From Bacteroidales bacterium UBA1181 (GTDB taxonomy: Bacteria; Bacteroidota; Bacteroidia; Bacteroidales; Paludibacteraceae), in assembly GCA_002310215.1 (NCBI GenBank), contig DBYR01000025.1, forward strand, positions 1-64,000: a stretch of DNA of 64,000 nt. The letters are read 5' to 3'. Under the pieces are notes generated by a model, which did not search any database, was not told the origin of the DNA, and saw only the letters and a program-made list of their open reading frames with translations. Within the stretch, counting starts at the first letter, position 1; each line of letters starts with the position of its first letter. Shown here piece after piece: positions 18,311 through 27,207 of this stretch. The translations under genes were made by a program, and so were the position numbers.

Positions 18311-19156
18311 TTACTTAACTTGGATGACCAACTTCTTAGAAACTGACCAGAAAGTCTTGTAGTTAGTAATCTTCAAGATCAAGTTCTTGTCATCGCCAGG
18401 AGACTTAACCAAAGAGTAAGAGTTTGTAGGGTGGTTTGTCAAGATGACAGCCTTCTTAGCGCCGAGAGGCAACTCCTTGAACTCACGGATATCAACCTTC
18501 GTGCAAAGGCTCTCGTTGATAGTAGCGCCTTGCAAGTTCTTCAAGCCTTTCTCCTTCAAGGTCTTCTTGTTAGCCAAGAAGTAGTAAGCCGTATTCAACT
18601 CCTCGTCTTGTTGTTGGATAGCGGCCATGTTGGCGTTGTTAACCTCGTTGATAGAATCCCTCATTGCGGCGATGCTAGCAACAGTGCTGTCCAAAGAAGC
18701 GATCTTGATGTTCTTCTCGTCCAATTGAGCCTTCAAATCCTTGATGGTCTTCTCGCTAGCCTTCAAATCCTTTTGCAAACCAGCAACCAAACCACGCAAG
18801 TAAGGGAGCTTGCCTTCAGCCTTCTTCAAAGCGTTCTCCATAGAGTCGAGCTTAGTACGGCTGTCTTGGAAAGCGCGGTGGATAGACTCGAAGTCTTGTT
18901 GGATCTTCTGCTTGCTGTCAGAGTTAACACCCTCAGAACCTTGAGCCTCATCCAAGATGCCCAACTCGGTTTGCTTAATGTTTCTCAAGTTAGATTGAAC
19001 CTCAGTGATGAGAGCGAAATAGCTGTTCATCTTCTGCTCGTTCATGTCGTTCACTTGTTGGAGTGAATCCACTTGTTGCGTCAAAGCGTCAATCTTGTCT
19101 TGGTTACAAGACACTGCGAAAAGTGCAACGAATGCACCTAAAACTACTTTTTTCAT
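18311..19156 (-). CDS. Coiled-coil lipoprotein of unknown function
   Basis: A 281-residue lipoprotein. A short lipoprotein signal peptide ends in FAVSC, with the modified cysteine at residue 17. Residues 20-190 are a long heptad-rich coiled coil (repeated L/I-x6-L spacing with Gln, Lys and Glu). A compact beta-rich C-terminal domain covers about 205-281 (KVDIREFKELPLGAKKAVILTNHPTNSYSLVK to LVIQVK). Codon choice is strongly biased to AAC, AAG, TTC, TTG and GCT, unlike most neighbours, which suggests high expression. It starts 33 bp after rsmI on the same strand, with an AT-rich leader that may hold its own promoter. No family is recognised. Confidence 0.8.
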   Translation of the reverse strand: MKKVVLGAFVALFAVSCNQDKIDALTQQVDSLQQVNDMNEQKMNSYFALITEVQSNLRNIKQTELGILDEAQGSEGVNSDSKQKIQQDFESIHRAFQDSRTKLDSMENALKKAEGKLPYLRGLVAGLQKDLKASEKTIKDLKAQLDEKNIKIASLDSTVASIAAMRDSINEVNNANMAAIQQQDEELNTAYYFLANKKTLKEKGLKNLQGATINESLCTKVDIREFKELPLGAKKAVILTNHPTNSYSLVKSPGDDKNLILKITNYKTFWSVSKKLVIQVK

Positions 19157-19189
19157 TTCTGTTTTAATTTAAATTTATAATAAAAATAA

Positions 19190-19897
19190 TTACTCTTCAA
19201 CATTCGTGTTTTTATCGTTAGGCTTTCCGGCCAGGATAATCACGATTTCCCCTTTGGGTTCGTGTTCTTTGAAGTAGTCCCGCACCTCTTCGGCCGTGCC
19301 TCTGACGGTCTGTTCGTGCAGTTTAGATATCTCTCGGGAGACCGAAACGCGTCGTTGTGGTCCCATCACTTCCATAAATTGTTCCAAAGTCTTCACCAAA
19401 CGGAAAGGAGACTCATATACAATCATTGTACGGCGTTCTTCCGCCAATTCCCTTAATTTAGTCTGCCTGCCCTTTTTCTGGGGCAGGAAACCCTCGAAAC
19501 AGAAGCGGTCATTCGGTAGGCCCGAATCGACCAAAGCGGGCACGAAGGCTGTCGGTCCCGGCAGGCATTCCACTTCTATGTCCGCCTCCACGCATGCGCG
19601 CACCAATAGAAATCCCGGATCCGAGATCGCCGGTGTCCCCGCATCGGAGACCAATGCGATTGTTTCTCCCCCTTTCAACCGTTCAATCACAGCGTCAGTT
19701 GTCTGATGCTCGTTGAATTTGTGGTGAGAAAGCATCTTTTTCTCTATTTCAAAATGTTTGAGCAACACGCTAGTTGTTCTTGTATCTTCCGCCAGGATCA
19801 AATCCACTTCCTTCAATATTCTGACTGCCCTTAGCGTCATATCCTCCAGGTTACCCACTGGAGTTGGTACTAGATAAAGTTTCCCCACGTTTTTCAT
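19190..19897 (-). CDS. rsmI: 16S rRNA (cytidine(1402)-2'-O)-methyltransferase RsmI
   Basis: A 235-residue SAM-dependent methyltransferase that modifies C1402 in the ribosomal decoding centre. Family motifs are LYLVPTPVGNLEDMTLRAV at the start, LILAEDTRTTSVLLKHF (about 33-49), ALVSDAGTPAISDPGFLLV (about 82-100) and the CLPGPTAFVPALVDSGLP loop. Length is normal for the Bacteroidota form. The ATG overlaps the stop codon of the upstream gene by 4 bases (ATGA), so the pair is translationally coupled. Confidence 0.95.
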   Translation of the reverse strand: MKNVGKLYLVPTPVGNLEDMTLRAVRILKEVDLILAEDTRTTSVLLKHFEIEKKMLSHHKFNEHQTTDAVIERLKGGETIALVSDAGTPAISDPGFLLVRACVEADIEVECLPGPTAFVPALVDSGLPNDRFCFEGFLPQKKGRQTKLRELAEERRTMIVYESPFRLVKTLEQFMEVMGPQRRVSVSREISKLHEQTVRGTAEEVRDYFKEHEPKGEIVIILAGKPNDKNTNVEE

Positions 19898-20685
19898 GAA
19901 AACCTATCCTCCAGCAACCTCATGAAGTCCGACACGGCATCCTCCGCCTCATCCCACGAGAAATTCCACTTCACATAATCCTCCGCCTCCTGCAGAGAAC
20001 TCATGGCGTCTAACGCCGCAATGGTCGAATTCATTAGATTCGCATCTCCTCCGAACAATTCGTTCAGATAACGAATGCGGTCATTCAATGTGATAGCCTT
20101 CTTGATAGATTGTACAAAACGGCTCTCAACACGCTTCGACGAGCGGTTAGCATCCAATACGGTCCGAACACTGCCACTCTCATGGGCGTTGGCCTTCACC
20201 TCGGGGTGGGAGACCACTTCTCGTTTCCCCTTCTGCGTTTCGAGGTTAATTTTCTCAGGAGCAGACTCCTTTTTCGACGGAGCAGGCTCCTCTGACTGAT
20301 ATTCAACGCTTTCCACCACATCCAGACATTTCTTCTGCTTGGCCTCCGCCTTCGCACATTCGCGGGAAGGTGTCGCTTCGACCACAGGCGAGGCCAAAGG
20401 CTCATCTCTCTTCTCCTTAAACGCCGCCGACACCTCAGGTTGCTTTTGCTCGGTCACGCCCATAGGACGCTCCGACGGGGCGGACACATCGCTCTTCCGA
20501 GACGACGCCTCCTCTTTTTGACAGGACTCCAGCATCTCTATTCTCTGCAATAACGAAGAAGCCTTCCCTTTCGCCAGACTCAACACGGAAACCGGGACGC
20601 TAACCATCTCCGTCATTCCGCTACACAAAAGCGAAAGTTCCTTTACATCTTCTGATATTAGACTCATCAAATCCTTGCTGTCCAT
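19894..20685 (-). CDS. Conserved Bacteroidales hypothetical protein upstream of rsmI
   Basis: A 263-residue cytoplasmic protein in three parts. Residues 1-55 are helical. A low-complexity linker rich in Ser, Glu, Lys and Pro runs from about 56 to 175. The conserved C-terminal domain (about 185-263) carries VQSIKKAITLNDRIRYLNEL, FGGDANLMNSTIAALDAM and KWNFSWDEAEDAVSDFMRLL. I recall similar C-terminal domains in Bacteroidales proteins but know no function. It overlaps rsmI by 4 bases, which ties it to the same mRNA. There is no signal peptide or membrane segment. Confidence 0.8.
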   Translation of the reverse strand: MDSKDLMSLISEDVKELSLLCSGMTEMVSVPVSVLSLAKGKASSLLQRIEMLESCQKEEASSRKSDVSAPSERPMGVTEQKQPEVSAAFKEKRDEPLASPVVEATPSRECAKAEAKQKKCLDVVESVEYQSEEPAPSKKESAPEKINLETQKGKREVVSHPEVKANAHESGSVRTVLDANRSSKRVESRFVQSIKKAITLNDRIRYLNELFGGDANLMNSTIAALDAMSSLQEAEDYVKWNFSWDEAEDAVSDFMRLLEDRFS

Positions 20686-20725
20686 ACGCTCTGTCTAGAA
20701 ATTTTTCTTTTCAGTCCCCAAAACC

Positions 20726-20757
20726 TTCACGAATTTATGAGAAACTCTGTATATTTG
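20726..20757 (+). promoter_or_regulatory. Promoter of the permease-prmC-recX-protease run
   Basis: TTC at 20726-20728, a 21-base spacer, and TATATTTG at 20750-20757. The -7 element is an exact consensus match; the -33 element has one mismatch. It supports initiation at the ATG at 20823 and not at the in-frame TTG at 20805. Confidence 0.6.
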
Positions 20758-20822
20758 CAAATAACGGCGTAAAGGTATAAAAAATCTTTACCAAACATAT
20801 CAAATTGATTCCATTTTTTACG

Positions 20823-21953
20823 ATGAATACTCCTTTTTCGAAACCATTCACTTTAGATAGAACCGTCAGAACGCTGCTTATTATCGGCGCTGTTACGGGA
20901 ATCATATTATTAATCAGGTATTTAAGTCCTGTACTTGTGCCATTCTGTCTGGCTTGGCTATTGGCCTACTTAATATATCCAATCGTCTATTTCGTGCAAA
21001 AAAAACTAAGGGTGGGCAACAAAAGCGTCTCTATTTTCATATCTTTATTGGCTTTGACGGCCCTCATCACTGGCCTCGTGTGCTTTTTCGCACCGCAATT
21101 TGCGGCGGAGGCGATGAAACTGAAGAACTTTGTGATCGAGTATTCCATGCATAAGGAGAACGGTATCATCCCTCACCGTTGGGAAATCTTTCTCCAGAAA
21201 TTCATCCGTGACTACAATATCGCCGAGTTGATGGACAGGGAGGATTTTCTCGACATTGTGAAAAGCGTCTCTCCTCACGTCTGGTCGTTAGTATCCAGCT
21301 CCTTCAATCTCACGGTTAGTTTATTCGCCATGCTCATCACGGGCATATACCTCTTTTTCTTTTTAAGGGATTATCGGAAGATCACGCATTACTTCAGCGC
21401 ATTGATTCCTCCGAAATACAGGGTTTTCGCACAGACGTTGTATAGGGACATCGAGGAAGGCATGAAGCAGTACTATAGGGGACAGGCGTTGGTCGCCATG
21501 TCTGTGGGCATATTATACGCCATCGGTTTTGTCATCATCGATTTGCCTATGGCTCTGACTATGGGGCTCATCATTGGCACGTTGAACATTATTCCCTACC
21601 TCCAGGTGATTGGCATACCTCCTTGTATCCTCTTGGCGCTTGTGCATGCGGCGGAAACGGGCAACTCGCCTTGGATTCCGCTGTTGTCCCTTGTCGCCGT
21701 GTTCGTCGTGGTGCAGGCTATCCAAGACGGGTATCTCGTGCCTAAGATCATGGGTAAGAGAATGGGGCTCAACGCTGCGGTCATACTGCTCTCCCTCTCC
21801 GTGTTCGGCATGATGTTCGGCATTCTCGGGCTCATTATCGCATTGCCGACCACCTCCTTGCTCATCTCTTACTATAAAAGATATATACTCTCACGTTACT
21901 ATAGCAATCCAACCAATGATTCACAGGAATACATAGAGGAGGAAAACCAATGA
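20823..21953 (+). CDS. AI-2E family (PerM-type) membrane permease
   Basis: A 376-residue inner-membrane protein of the AI-2E/PerM exporter family. About eight hydrophobic segments are visible, starting with LLIIGAVTGIILLIRYLSPVL, and a soluble stretch lies at about 100-160. The C-terminal signature region (IGTLNIIPYLQVIGIPPCIL, then VQAIQDGYLVPKIMGKRMGL) is typical. Substrates vary in this family and cannot be assigned here. I chose the ATG at 20823; an in-frame TTG six codons upstream is less likely. Its stop overlaps the prmC start by 4 bases. Confidence 0.88.
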   Translation: MNTPFSKPFTLDRTVRTLLIIGAVTGIILLIRYLSPVLVPFCLAWLLAYLIYPIVYFVQKKLRVGNKSVSIFISLLALTALITGLVCFFAPQFAAEAMKLKNFVIEYSMHKENGIIPHRWEIFLQKFIRDYNIAELMDREDFLDIVKSVSPHVWSLVSSSFNLTVSLFAMLITGIYLFFFLRDYRKITHYFSALIPPKYRVFAQTLYRDIEEGMKQYYRGQALVAMSVGILYAIGFVIIDLPMALTMGLIIGTLNIIPYLQVIGIPPCILLALVHAAETGNSPWIPLLSLVAVFVVVQAIQDGYLVPKIMGKRMGLNAAVILLSLSVFGMMFGILGLIIALPTTSLLISYYKRYILSRYYSNPTNDSQEYIEEENQ

Positions 21954-22792
21954 ACAACGCATGGATAACGCGCATCGTGGAGTCGTTAGACGGCTTATAC
22001 CCCACGAGGGAGGCGAAGAACATCGCCTACTTCGCCCTGCAACGGATATGTGGATGCAGCATGACGGACTTGCTCATGGGGAAACACGATTATCTTTCTG
22101 AAGAACAGGAACTTCAAATGGAAGATATCCTGAATAGACTAAAAAAGAAGGAGCCCATTCAATATATCCTCGGCGAAGGGGAATTCCATGGCCTTACCTT
22201 CGAGGTGAACAGTAACGTGCTGATTCCTCGCCCGGAAACCGCCGAATTGGTGGATTGGATATGCGACGACTTCTTCGACAAGGGTGGCTCCTTCCTCGAC
22301 ATCGGGACGGGCAGCGGATGCATCGCCATCACCCTGAAATACCTGAACGCTCAGTTCGACGCCAATGCGACCGACATCTCTCCGCTCGCCCTGAACACGG
22401 CCATGCGGAACGCAAAAAGGCTCTGCGCTGACGTGAGTTTTATCATAGATGATATCCTGCACCCCCAGACGGAGTTCGACCCGCTGGACTTCATCGTGAG
22501 CAACCCGCCTTATATCACTGAGGCGGAGAAGTCTTCGATGCGGGAGAATGTGCTGGGCTATGAACCTCATTCGGCTCTCTTCGTCGAAGGGGACGACCCG
22601 TTGCTCTTCTACCGCGCCATAGCGGACTATGGCCTCACCCACCTGAAGAACAATGGATTCCTCTACTTCGAAATCAACGAAAAGTTCGGCAAGGAGATTC
22701 AACAAATGTTGGAAGATTATGGATATAAGGAGGTTGTCGTGAGAGAGGACATGGAAGGAAAAGATAGAATGGTGAGATGCAAAAAGAGATAA
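21950..22792 (+). CDS. prmC: Peptide chain release factor N5-glutamine methyltransferase PrmC
   Basis: A 280-residue SAM-dependent methyltransferase that modifies the GGQ glutamine of release factors. The N-terminal helical domain (1-85) is followed by PRPETAELVDWI, the SAM-binding DIGTGSGCIAITLKYL (about 116-131) and the catalytic NPPYITEAEK (about 183). Length is normal. The ATG overlaps the permease stop (ATGA), and the gene's end overlaps recX by 16 bases. Confidence 0.96.
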   Translation: MNNAWITRIVESLDGLYPTREAKNIAYFALQRICGCSMTDLLMGKHDYLSEEQELQMEDILNRLKKKEPIQYILGEGEFHGLTFEVNSNVLIPRPETAELVDWICDDFFDKGGSFLDIGTGSGCIAITLKYLNAQFDANATDISPLALNTAMRNAKRLCADVSFIIDDILHPQTEFDPLDFIVSNPPYITEAEKSSMRENVLGYEPHSALFVEGDDPLLFYRAIADYGLTHLKNNGFLYFEINEKFGKEIQQMLEDYGYKEVVVREDMEGKDRMVRCKKR

Positions 22793-23289
22793 CATACGAA
22801 CAGGCTAAGTCTAAATTGGAGGCGCTCTGCTCCCAAAGGGAACTTTGCGAGAAGGATGTGCGGGACCGCCTGCAACGATGGGGCATCGGCAACGACGAGG
22901 GCGACAGGATCGTCTCCCATCTCATCCGGGAACGGTACGTGGACGATGCTCGCTTTGCCCGCTTCTTCGTCAAGGATAAGCATAATCTCTCCCATTGGGG
23001 GAAGACGAAGATCACCTTCGAACTACGGAACCGGAAAATCCCTTACTCCATCATAGAGGAGGCCATCGCACAAATACCCGACGAGGGCTACGAGGAGCAG
23101 TTGGAGGAGATGCTCGTGAAGAAACGGAAGGGCATCAAAGCCGGGAAACCTTACGAGATAGGCGCCAAACTGATTCGCTTCGGTTTGTCCAGAGGGTATG
23201 AGAGCAGGCTTGTCATCGAAACAGTAAAAAAGATCATCAAAACAGATAACGATACGTCAGATTATGAATTTGAATGGGATAACCTTTAA
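22777..23289 (+). CDS. recX: RecX family regulatory protein
   Basis: A 170-residue helical protein of the RecX family, which modulates RecA filaments. Three-helix repeats are visible: LCEKDVRDRLQRWGI, RYVDDARFARFFVKDK (the family signature) and FELRNRKIPYSIIEEAIAQI. Its start lies inside prmC and its end lies inside the next gene (26-base overlap). recA is not in the window. The family call is firm. Confidence 0.9.
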   Translation: MQKEITYEQAKSKLEALCSQRELCEKDVRDRLQRWGIGNDEGDRIVSHLIRERYVDDARFARFFVKDKHNLSHWGKTKITFELRNRKIPYSIIEEAIAQIPDEGYEEQLEEMLVKKRKGIKAGKPYEIGAKLIRFGLSRGYESRLVIETVKKIIKTDNDTSDYEFEWDNL

Positions 23290-24166
23290 GGGAATGTTTG
23301 CGGAGAGTCCGCTGTGGAAGAAAGTCATTTTATTCATCTTCCTACTCATCTTTTTCACATGTCTTTTCTCTGGAATAGGCTTGTTGGTCACAAAGATTGC
23401 AGGCTGGGACGGGAGAAGTGCGGAAGCTATGAAAGTAATACAACTATGCAGTTCCACGGGGATATTCATCCTCACGCCAATTGTCTACATCTTTTTCACC
23501 CGAACAGATCCAAAAGGATTCTTCCGTCTGAAAATGGTAGACCCGAGAATCATCTTCCTCGGGTTGCTGTCCATCATCGTCGCCTATCCTTTCATAAGTG
23601 TTGCGGGCATATTGAACGAGGGGATGCATTTGCCCGACGTATTTCAGGGAGTGGAAGATTGGATGAAGAAATCCGAGGAGGATGCGAAATGGCTAACCTT
23701 GCTTTTTTTGGACACGCACACCATTCCCGGACTTATCTCCAATCTGATTGTTGTCGCACTCGTTCCCGCCATCGGAGAGGAGTTGATGTTTAGGGGAGTC
23801 TTACAACAGAGTTTAGCCCAAAAACTCAAGAACGAGCATGTGGCCGTATGGGTTGCCGCCTTCGTCTTCAGCGCCATCCATCTGCAATTTTTCGGATTTT
23901 TCCCAAGACTATTACTCGGGGTATTGTTAGGCTATCTTTTCGTATATGGGAAGAGCCTGATCATCCCAATCTTTTGTCACTTCATGAACAATGCGGTCAC
24001 CATCATCTACGCCTATACGGCAAGTCCTGAGAAGGCTCTCGAGACCGACATGAAAGCCACGCCGGGCATGGTGACCATCAGCATTATATTGTTGGGAATC
24101 ACATGCCTCATCCTGCTTCGGATCCAGCACTTAAGCAAGAAGCAAGAGGAAAAGGAGGAAATATAA
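23264..24166 (+). CDS. CPBP family intramembrane metalloprotease
   Basis: A 300-residue integral membrane protein of the CPBP (CAAX protease and bacteriocin-processing) family. Hydrophobic segments lie near 15-40, 50-70, 80-100 and in the C-terminal half. The catalytic motif EELMFRGVLQQ (about 172) supplies the Glu-Glu-x3-Arg signature. FVFSAIHLQFFGFFPRLLLG and FCHFMNNAVT supply the His residues. The substrate is unknown. The start overlaps recX by 26 bases. The end faces folE across only five bases, so the two mRNAs overlap tail to tail. Confidence 0.9.
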   Translation: MNLNGITFKGMFAESPLWKKVILFIFLLIFFTCLFSGIGLLVTKIAGWDGRSAEAMKVIQLCSSTGIFILTPIVYIFFTRTDPKGFFRLKMVDPRIIFLGLLSIIVAYPFISVAGILNEGMHLPDVFQGVEDWMKKSEEDAKWLTLLFLDTHTIPGLISNLIVVALVPAIGEELMFRGVLQQSLAQKLKNEHVAVWVAAFVFSAIHLQFFGFFPRLLLGVLLGYLFVYGKSLIIPIFCHFMNNAVTIIYAYTASPEKALETDMKATPGMVTISIILLGITCLILLRIQHLSKKQEEKEEI

Positions 24167-24171
24167 ACGGA

Positions 24172-24780
24172 TCACTTGCCCAGCAAGTTCATGAACTCCT
24201 CGCGGGTCTTAGCCGTATTGAAGGCGCCCGTGAAGTCGGATGTGGTGGTGATGGAATGCATCTTCTCCACGCCACGCATTTGCATGCACATGTGTTGCGC
24301 CTCGATGACGACCATGACACCCATTGGGTTCAACGTCTCCTGGATGCAGTCCTTGATTTGAGTGGTGAGACGCTCTTGAATCTGCAAACGGCGGGAGAGG
24401 ATCTCCACGACACGGGCGATCTTGCTTAGTCCGGTTATCTTCTTGTCAGGTATATATGCCACATGCGCTTTGCCGAAGAAAGGCAATAGGTGATGCTCGC
24501 ACAGGGAAAAGAAATCGATATCCTTCACGATGACCATCTGTTGGTAATCCTCCTCGAAAACGGCAGATTCCAAGACCTCTCGAGGGTCTATCTTATAACC
24601 GTAGGTCATGAACTGCATGGCTTTAGCGACACGCTCGGGGGTCTTCTTCAGGCCCTCACGATCCACGTCCTCACCGATCAGGGTGATCGCTTCCCTATAC
24701 AGGGGCACCAATTTTTCCGTCAATTCCTTGCTTGGGTACTTCGCCACCTCCCAAGGTTTTATTAGCAAATCATCGTTCAT
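24172..24780 (-). CDS. folE: GTP cyclohydrolase I
   Basis: A 202-residue enzyme that converts GTP to dihydroneopterin triphosphate, the first step of folate synthesis. The family signatures are intact: SLCEHHLLPFFGKAHVAYIP (zinc and catalytic residues), GLSKIARVVEILSRRLQIQE and a C-terminal EAQHMCMQMRG segment. I chose the ATG at 24780; a GTG two codons upstream (24786) is possible. It lies directly behind the SPOR-domain gene and is probably co-transcribed with it. Confidence 0.96.
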   Translation of the reverse strand: MNDDLLIKPWEVAKYPSKELTEKLVPLYREAITLIGEDVDREGLKKTPERVAKAMQFMTYGYKIDPREVLESAVFEEDYQQMVIVKDIDFFSLCEHHLLPFFGKAHVAYIPDKKITGLSKIARVVEILSRRLQIQERLTTQIKDCIQETLNPMGVMVVIEAQHMCMQMRGVEKMHSITTTSDFTGAFNTAKTREEFMNLLGK

Positions 24781-24785
24781 TTTCA

Positions 24786-25289
24786 CTATTTTTCAAGACG
24801 AACATCACGGGCAACATCATCAACGACAAACACCTCACCCGTCATTTCAGGAAATTCGGACAATATGTTTTGGGCGAAAACCATCGCCTCCGTCTGCACA
24901 CGGAAATCACCCAAGCGTAGTTTCCAGAAAGGGGAAGAGAACGTCAGGTAGGAAGTGACATCAGGATACTTCTCCTTTATCTTCTTCTCACGCTCCATGG
25001 CCTCCACCTTGGATTTCTTAGGGAGATTACCCATGTAGACTTGCACACGGTAACCGGAGAAGGTCACATAGGCCTTTTCGTCGTTGAGGGCAAGTTTCTT
25101 CCGCATCAACGATTTCATCTTCGGGTCTTGCTTAATCACCACCTTGCCGCCGCCTGCAGGGGTTTTGGAGAGGGTCTCGAACACATCCGTGTAGGGCTTC
25201 TTATTCGAAGACTTGGCCGATTGGGCGCAAAGGGATAAACATAAACCACAAGCGGCTGTCAAAAGAAGAAATTTATGCCACATATACAT
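24786..25289 (-). CDS. Secreted SPOR-domain-like protein
   Basis: A 167-residue exported protein with a signal peptide (WHKFLLLTAACGLCLSLCAQ). Residues 80-160 form a SPOR-like fold: GYRVQVYMGNLPKKSKVEAM, TFSSPFWKLRLGDFRVQTEA and a closing EVFVVDDVA strand. SPOR domains bind denuded peptidoglycan at septa. I chose the ATG at 25289 because it starts the signal peptide cleanly. An ATG at 25283 and a GTG at 25307 are alternatives. It sits in tandem with folE. The cell-envelope role is inferred from the domain. Confidence 0.82.
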   Translation of the reverse strand: MYMWHKFLLLTAACGLCLSLCAQSAKSSNKKPYTDVFETLSKTPAGGGKVVIKQDPKMKSLMRKKLALNDEKAYVTFSGYRVQVYMGNLPKKSKVEAMEREKKIKEKYPDVTSYLTFSSPFWKLRLGDFRVQTEAMVFAQNILSEFPEMTGEVFVVDDVARDVRLEK

Positions 25290-25400
25290 CAAAATTAAAA
25301 CCGTCACAAAAATACATAATCTTATTCAAAAACGCAAAACAATAAGTTGTCGTTCCTTCTTCCGGTTACGGATCCTTGGTTCCGGCTCATTCTTGCAGTC

Positions 25401-26954
25401 TTAGAACGGTGCCTCTCCGCCCAATGGTGGCATGGCTCCGAACGGATTGGATGTGTCCATGGCAGGAGTGGGCGCATCCTCGTTGATTCTGGATTGTAGG
25501 GTGTGTCTGGGCGCATTCTCGAAGGCTGCTTCCGTATAGTCGCCAAAACCTTCCTCCAGGTTCTGGAACCTTGCCAGCTCGTTCCTGAATCGTAGGCGCA
25601 CATCTCCCGTCGCACCGTTACGATGCTTGGCGATGATGATTTCGGCGATTCCCTTCAGCGAGGCACCCGTCTCGTCTTGTGTTATTTTGTAGTATTCGGG
25701 GCGGTGGATGAAGAGCACCATGTCGGCATCCTGCTCGATGGCTCCGGATTCACGGAGGTCGGAGAGCTGCGGACGTTTGTCTCCACCCTCTTTCTTCTCC
25801 ACGGAACGGTTCAACTGGGAGAGGGCGATGATTGGAATGTCCAACTCCTTGGCCAACTGTTTCAGGGAGCGGGAGATCATGCTCACCTCCTGTTCACGGC
25901 TGCCGAACTTCATGCCGCTGGCGTTCATCAACTGCAGGTAGTCGATGATGACGCACTTCACGCCGTGCTCTTTGACGAGACGGCGAGCCTTGGTGTTGAG
26001 TTCCATGACCGACAGGCCGGCCGAGTCGTCCAGGTAGATGGGCATCTGTTCCAACTTCCTCGACCGTTGCATCAGGTTGTTCCAATCCTCCGAACTTAGT
26101 TTGCCGTTCTTAATCTTCTCTCCAGGGATTTCGCAGACGTTCACGAGCAGACGGTTGACCAGCTGCACGTTCGCCATTTCAAGGGAGAACACGGCGATAG
26201 GGTTGCCCGCTTCCGCCATGTTTCTGGCCATGGAGAGCACGAAGGCGGTCTTACCCATGGCAGGGCGGGCCGCTATGATGACCAAGTCGGAGCGTTGCCA
26301 GCCGGAAGTCATCTTGTCCAGTTCGGTGAATCCGCTTGGAATACCGCTCATACCATCCGACCGCTTGGAAGCGTCCTCCACGCGTTTGATCGCCTCCTTT
26401 ATGACAGGCTGGATCTCCGTGAAGTCGCGTTTGGCGCTGCCCGTGGCAATCTCGAACAGCATACCCTCCGCACGTTGCACCAGGTCGTCCACGTCCGAGT
26501 TCTCATTGTAGGCGTCCTTTTCGATCTCCGTGGCGAAGGAGATCAATTCCCTCGCGAGCGCTTTTTGCGCGAGGATGCGTGCGTGGTATTCGATGTGGAC
26601 GGAGGAGTTGACCTTCGAGGTCAGTTGCGCGATGTAGTATTCGCCGCCCACCTCTTTGAGTTTCTTCTCTTTTTTCAGTTGCTCGCAGACGGTGAGCATG
26701 TCGATGGGCAGTTGGAGCTGCGCCAAGGTGTTGATCGCCTTGAAAATCGTCTTGTTCGCCTCCTTGTAGAAGCAGTTCTCCTTCAGCACGTCGCACACGA
26801 CGCTGAAGGCGTCCTTTTCGATCATGAGTGCGCCTAATATGGCCTCCTCCAACTCAACGGCCTGAGGGGGGAGCTTCGCATATTCGGAAGGCATCCTCAT
26901 CGCGTTTTCGCTCGGTTTGTTACGTCTCCTTGTGTTCTCTGTCGTTTCTGCCAT
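25401..26954 (-). CDS. dnaB: Replicative DNA helicase DnaB
   Basis: A 517-residue hexameric helicase. The N-terminal domain (about 30-135) begins LPPQAVELEEAILGALMIEK. The RecA-like domain has the Walker A motif ARPAMGKTAFVLSMARN (about 233-249), VKCVIIDYLQLM (Walker B, near 336) and EIIIAKHRNGATG near the end. No intein is present. The C-terminal 40 residues are a Pro/Ala-rich tail typical of Bacteroidota. A -7 element lies at 26974-26981. Confidence 0.97.
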   Translation of the reverse strand: MAETTENTRRRNKPSENAMRMPSEYAKLPPQAVELEEAILGALMIEKDAFSVVCDVLKENCFYKEANKTIFKAINTLAQLQLPIDMLTVCEQLKKEKKLKEVGGEYYIAQLTSKVNSSVHIEYHARILAQKALARELISFATEIEKDAYNENSDVDDLVQRAEGMLFEIATGSAKRDFTEIQPVIKEAIKRVEDASKRSDGMSGIPSGFTELDKMTSGWQRSDLVIIAARPAMGKTAFVLSMARNMAEAGNPIAVFSLEMANVQLVNRLLVNVCEIPGEKIKNGKLSSEDWNNLMQRSRKLEQMPIYLDDSAGLSVMELNTKARRLVKEHGVKCVIIDYLQLMNASGMKFGSREQEVSMISRSLKQLAKELDIPIIALSQLNRSVEKKEGGDKRPQLSDLRESGAIEQDADMVLFIHRPEYYKITQDETGASLKGIAEIIIAKHRNGATGDVRLRFRNELARFQNLEEGFGDYTEAAFENAPRHTLQSRINEDAPTPAMDTSNPFGAMPPLGGEAPF

Positions 26955-26973
26955 CTCTGAAAAATTTTACGTG

Positions 26974-26981
26974 CAAATGTA
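26974..26981 (-). promoter_or_regulatory. -7 promoter element of dnaB
   Basis: TACATTTG on the minus strand matches TAnnTTTG and lies 20 bases before the dnaB start codon. No matching -33 was found. Confidence 0.5.
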
Positions 26982-27173
26982 CGATTTTCGGGGGACTACC
27001 CCCTTGGCCGCGTCATTCTTTTTCCCATAGATTTTTCACCGATTATCCACCGTATCCTAACAATTTATTAACAATATCCAATTACAACTCTTAACTTTAG
27101 CTCCCAACTCTTAATTGACTACCACGAACTAAAGTTTCTTAACTCTTAATTCTAAAATCTTCTCCAATTCCGT

Positions 27174-27181
27174 TATCTTTG
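27174..27181 (+). promoter_or_regulatory. -7 promoter element of the acyltransferase gene
   Basis: TATCTTTG matches TAnnTTTG. Because it overlaps the in-frame GTG at 27181, that GTG cannot be the start codon, which favours the ATG at 27208. The sequence before it (27060-27160) carries several copies of an ACTCTTAA(C/T)T motif. Confidence 0.6.
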
Positions 27182-27207
27182 TGAGTGATAAAATAAGAGC
27201 GCCAAGG

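Noticed and set aside
26828..27094. An 88-codon plus-strand frame in the dnaB upstream region
   Set aside because: It overlaps the dnaB N-terminus antisense, then runs through AT-rich promoter DNA, and has no homology-like features.
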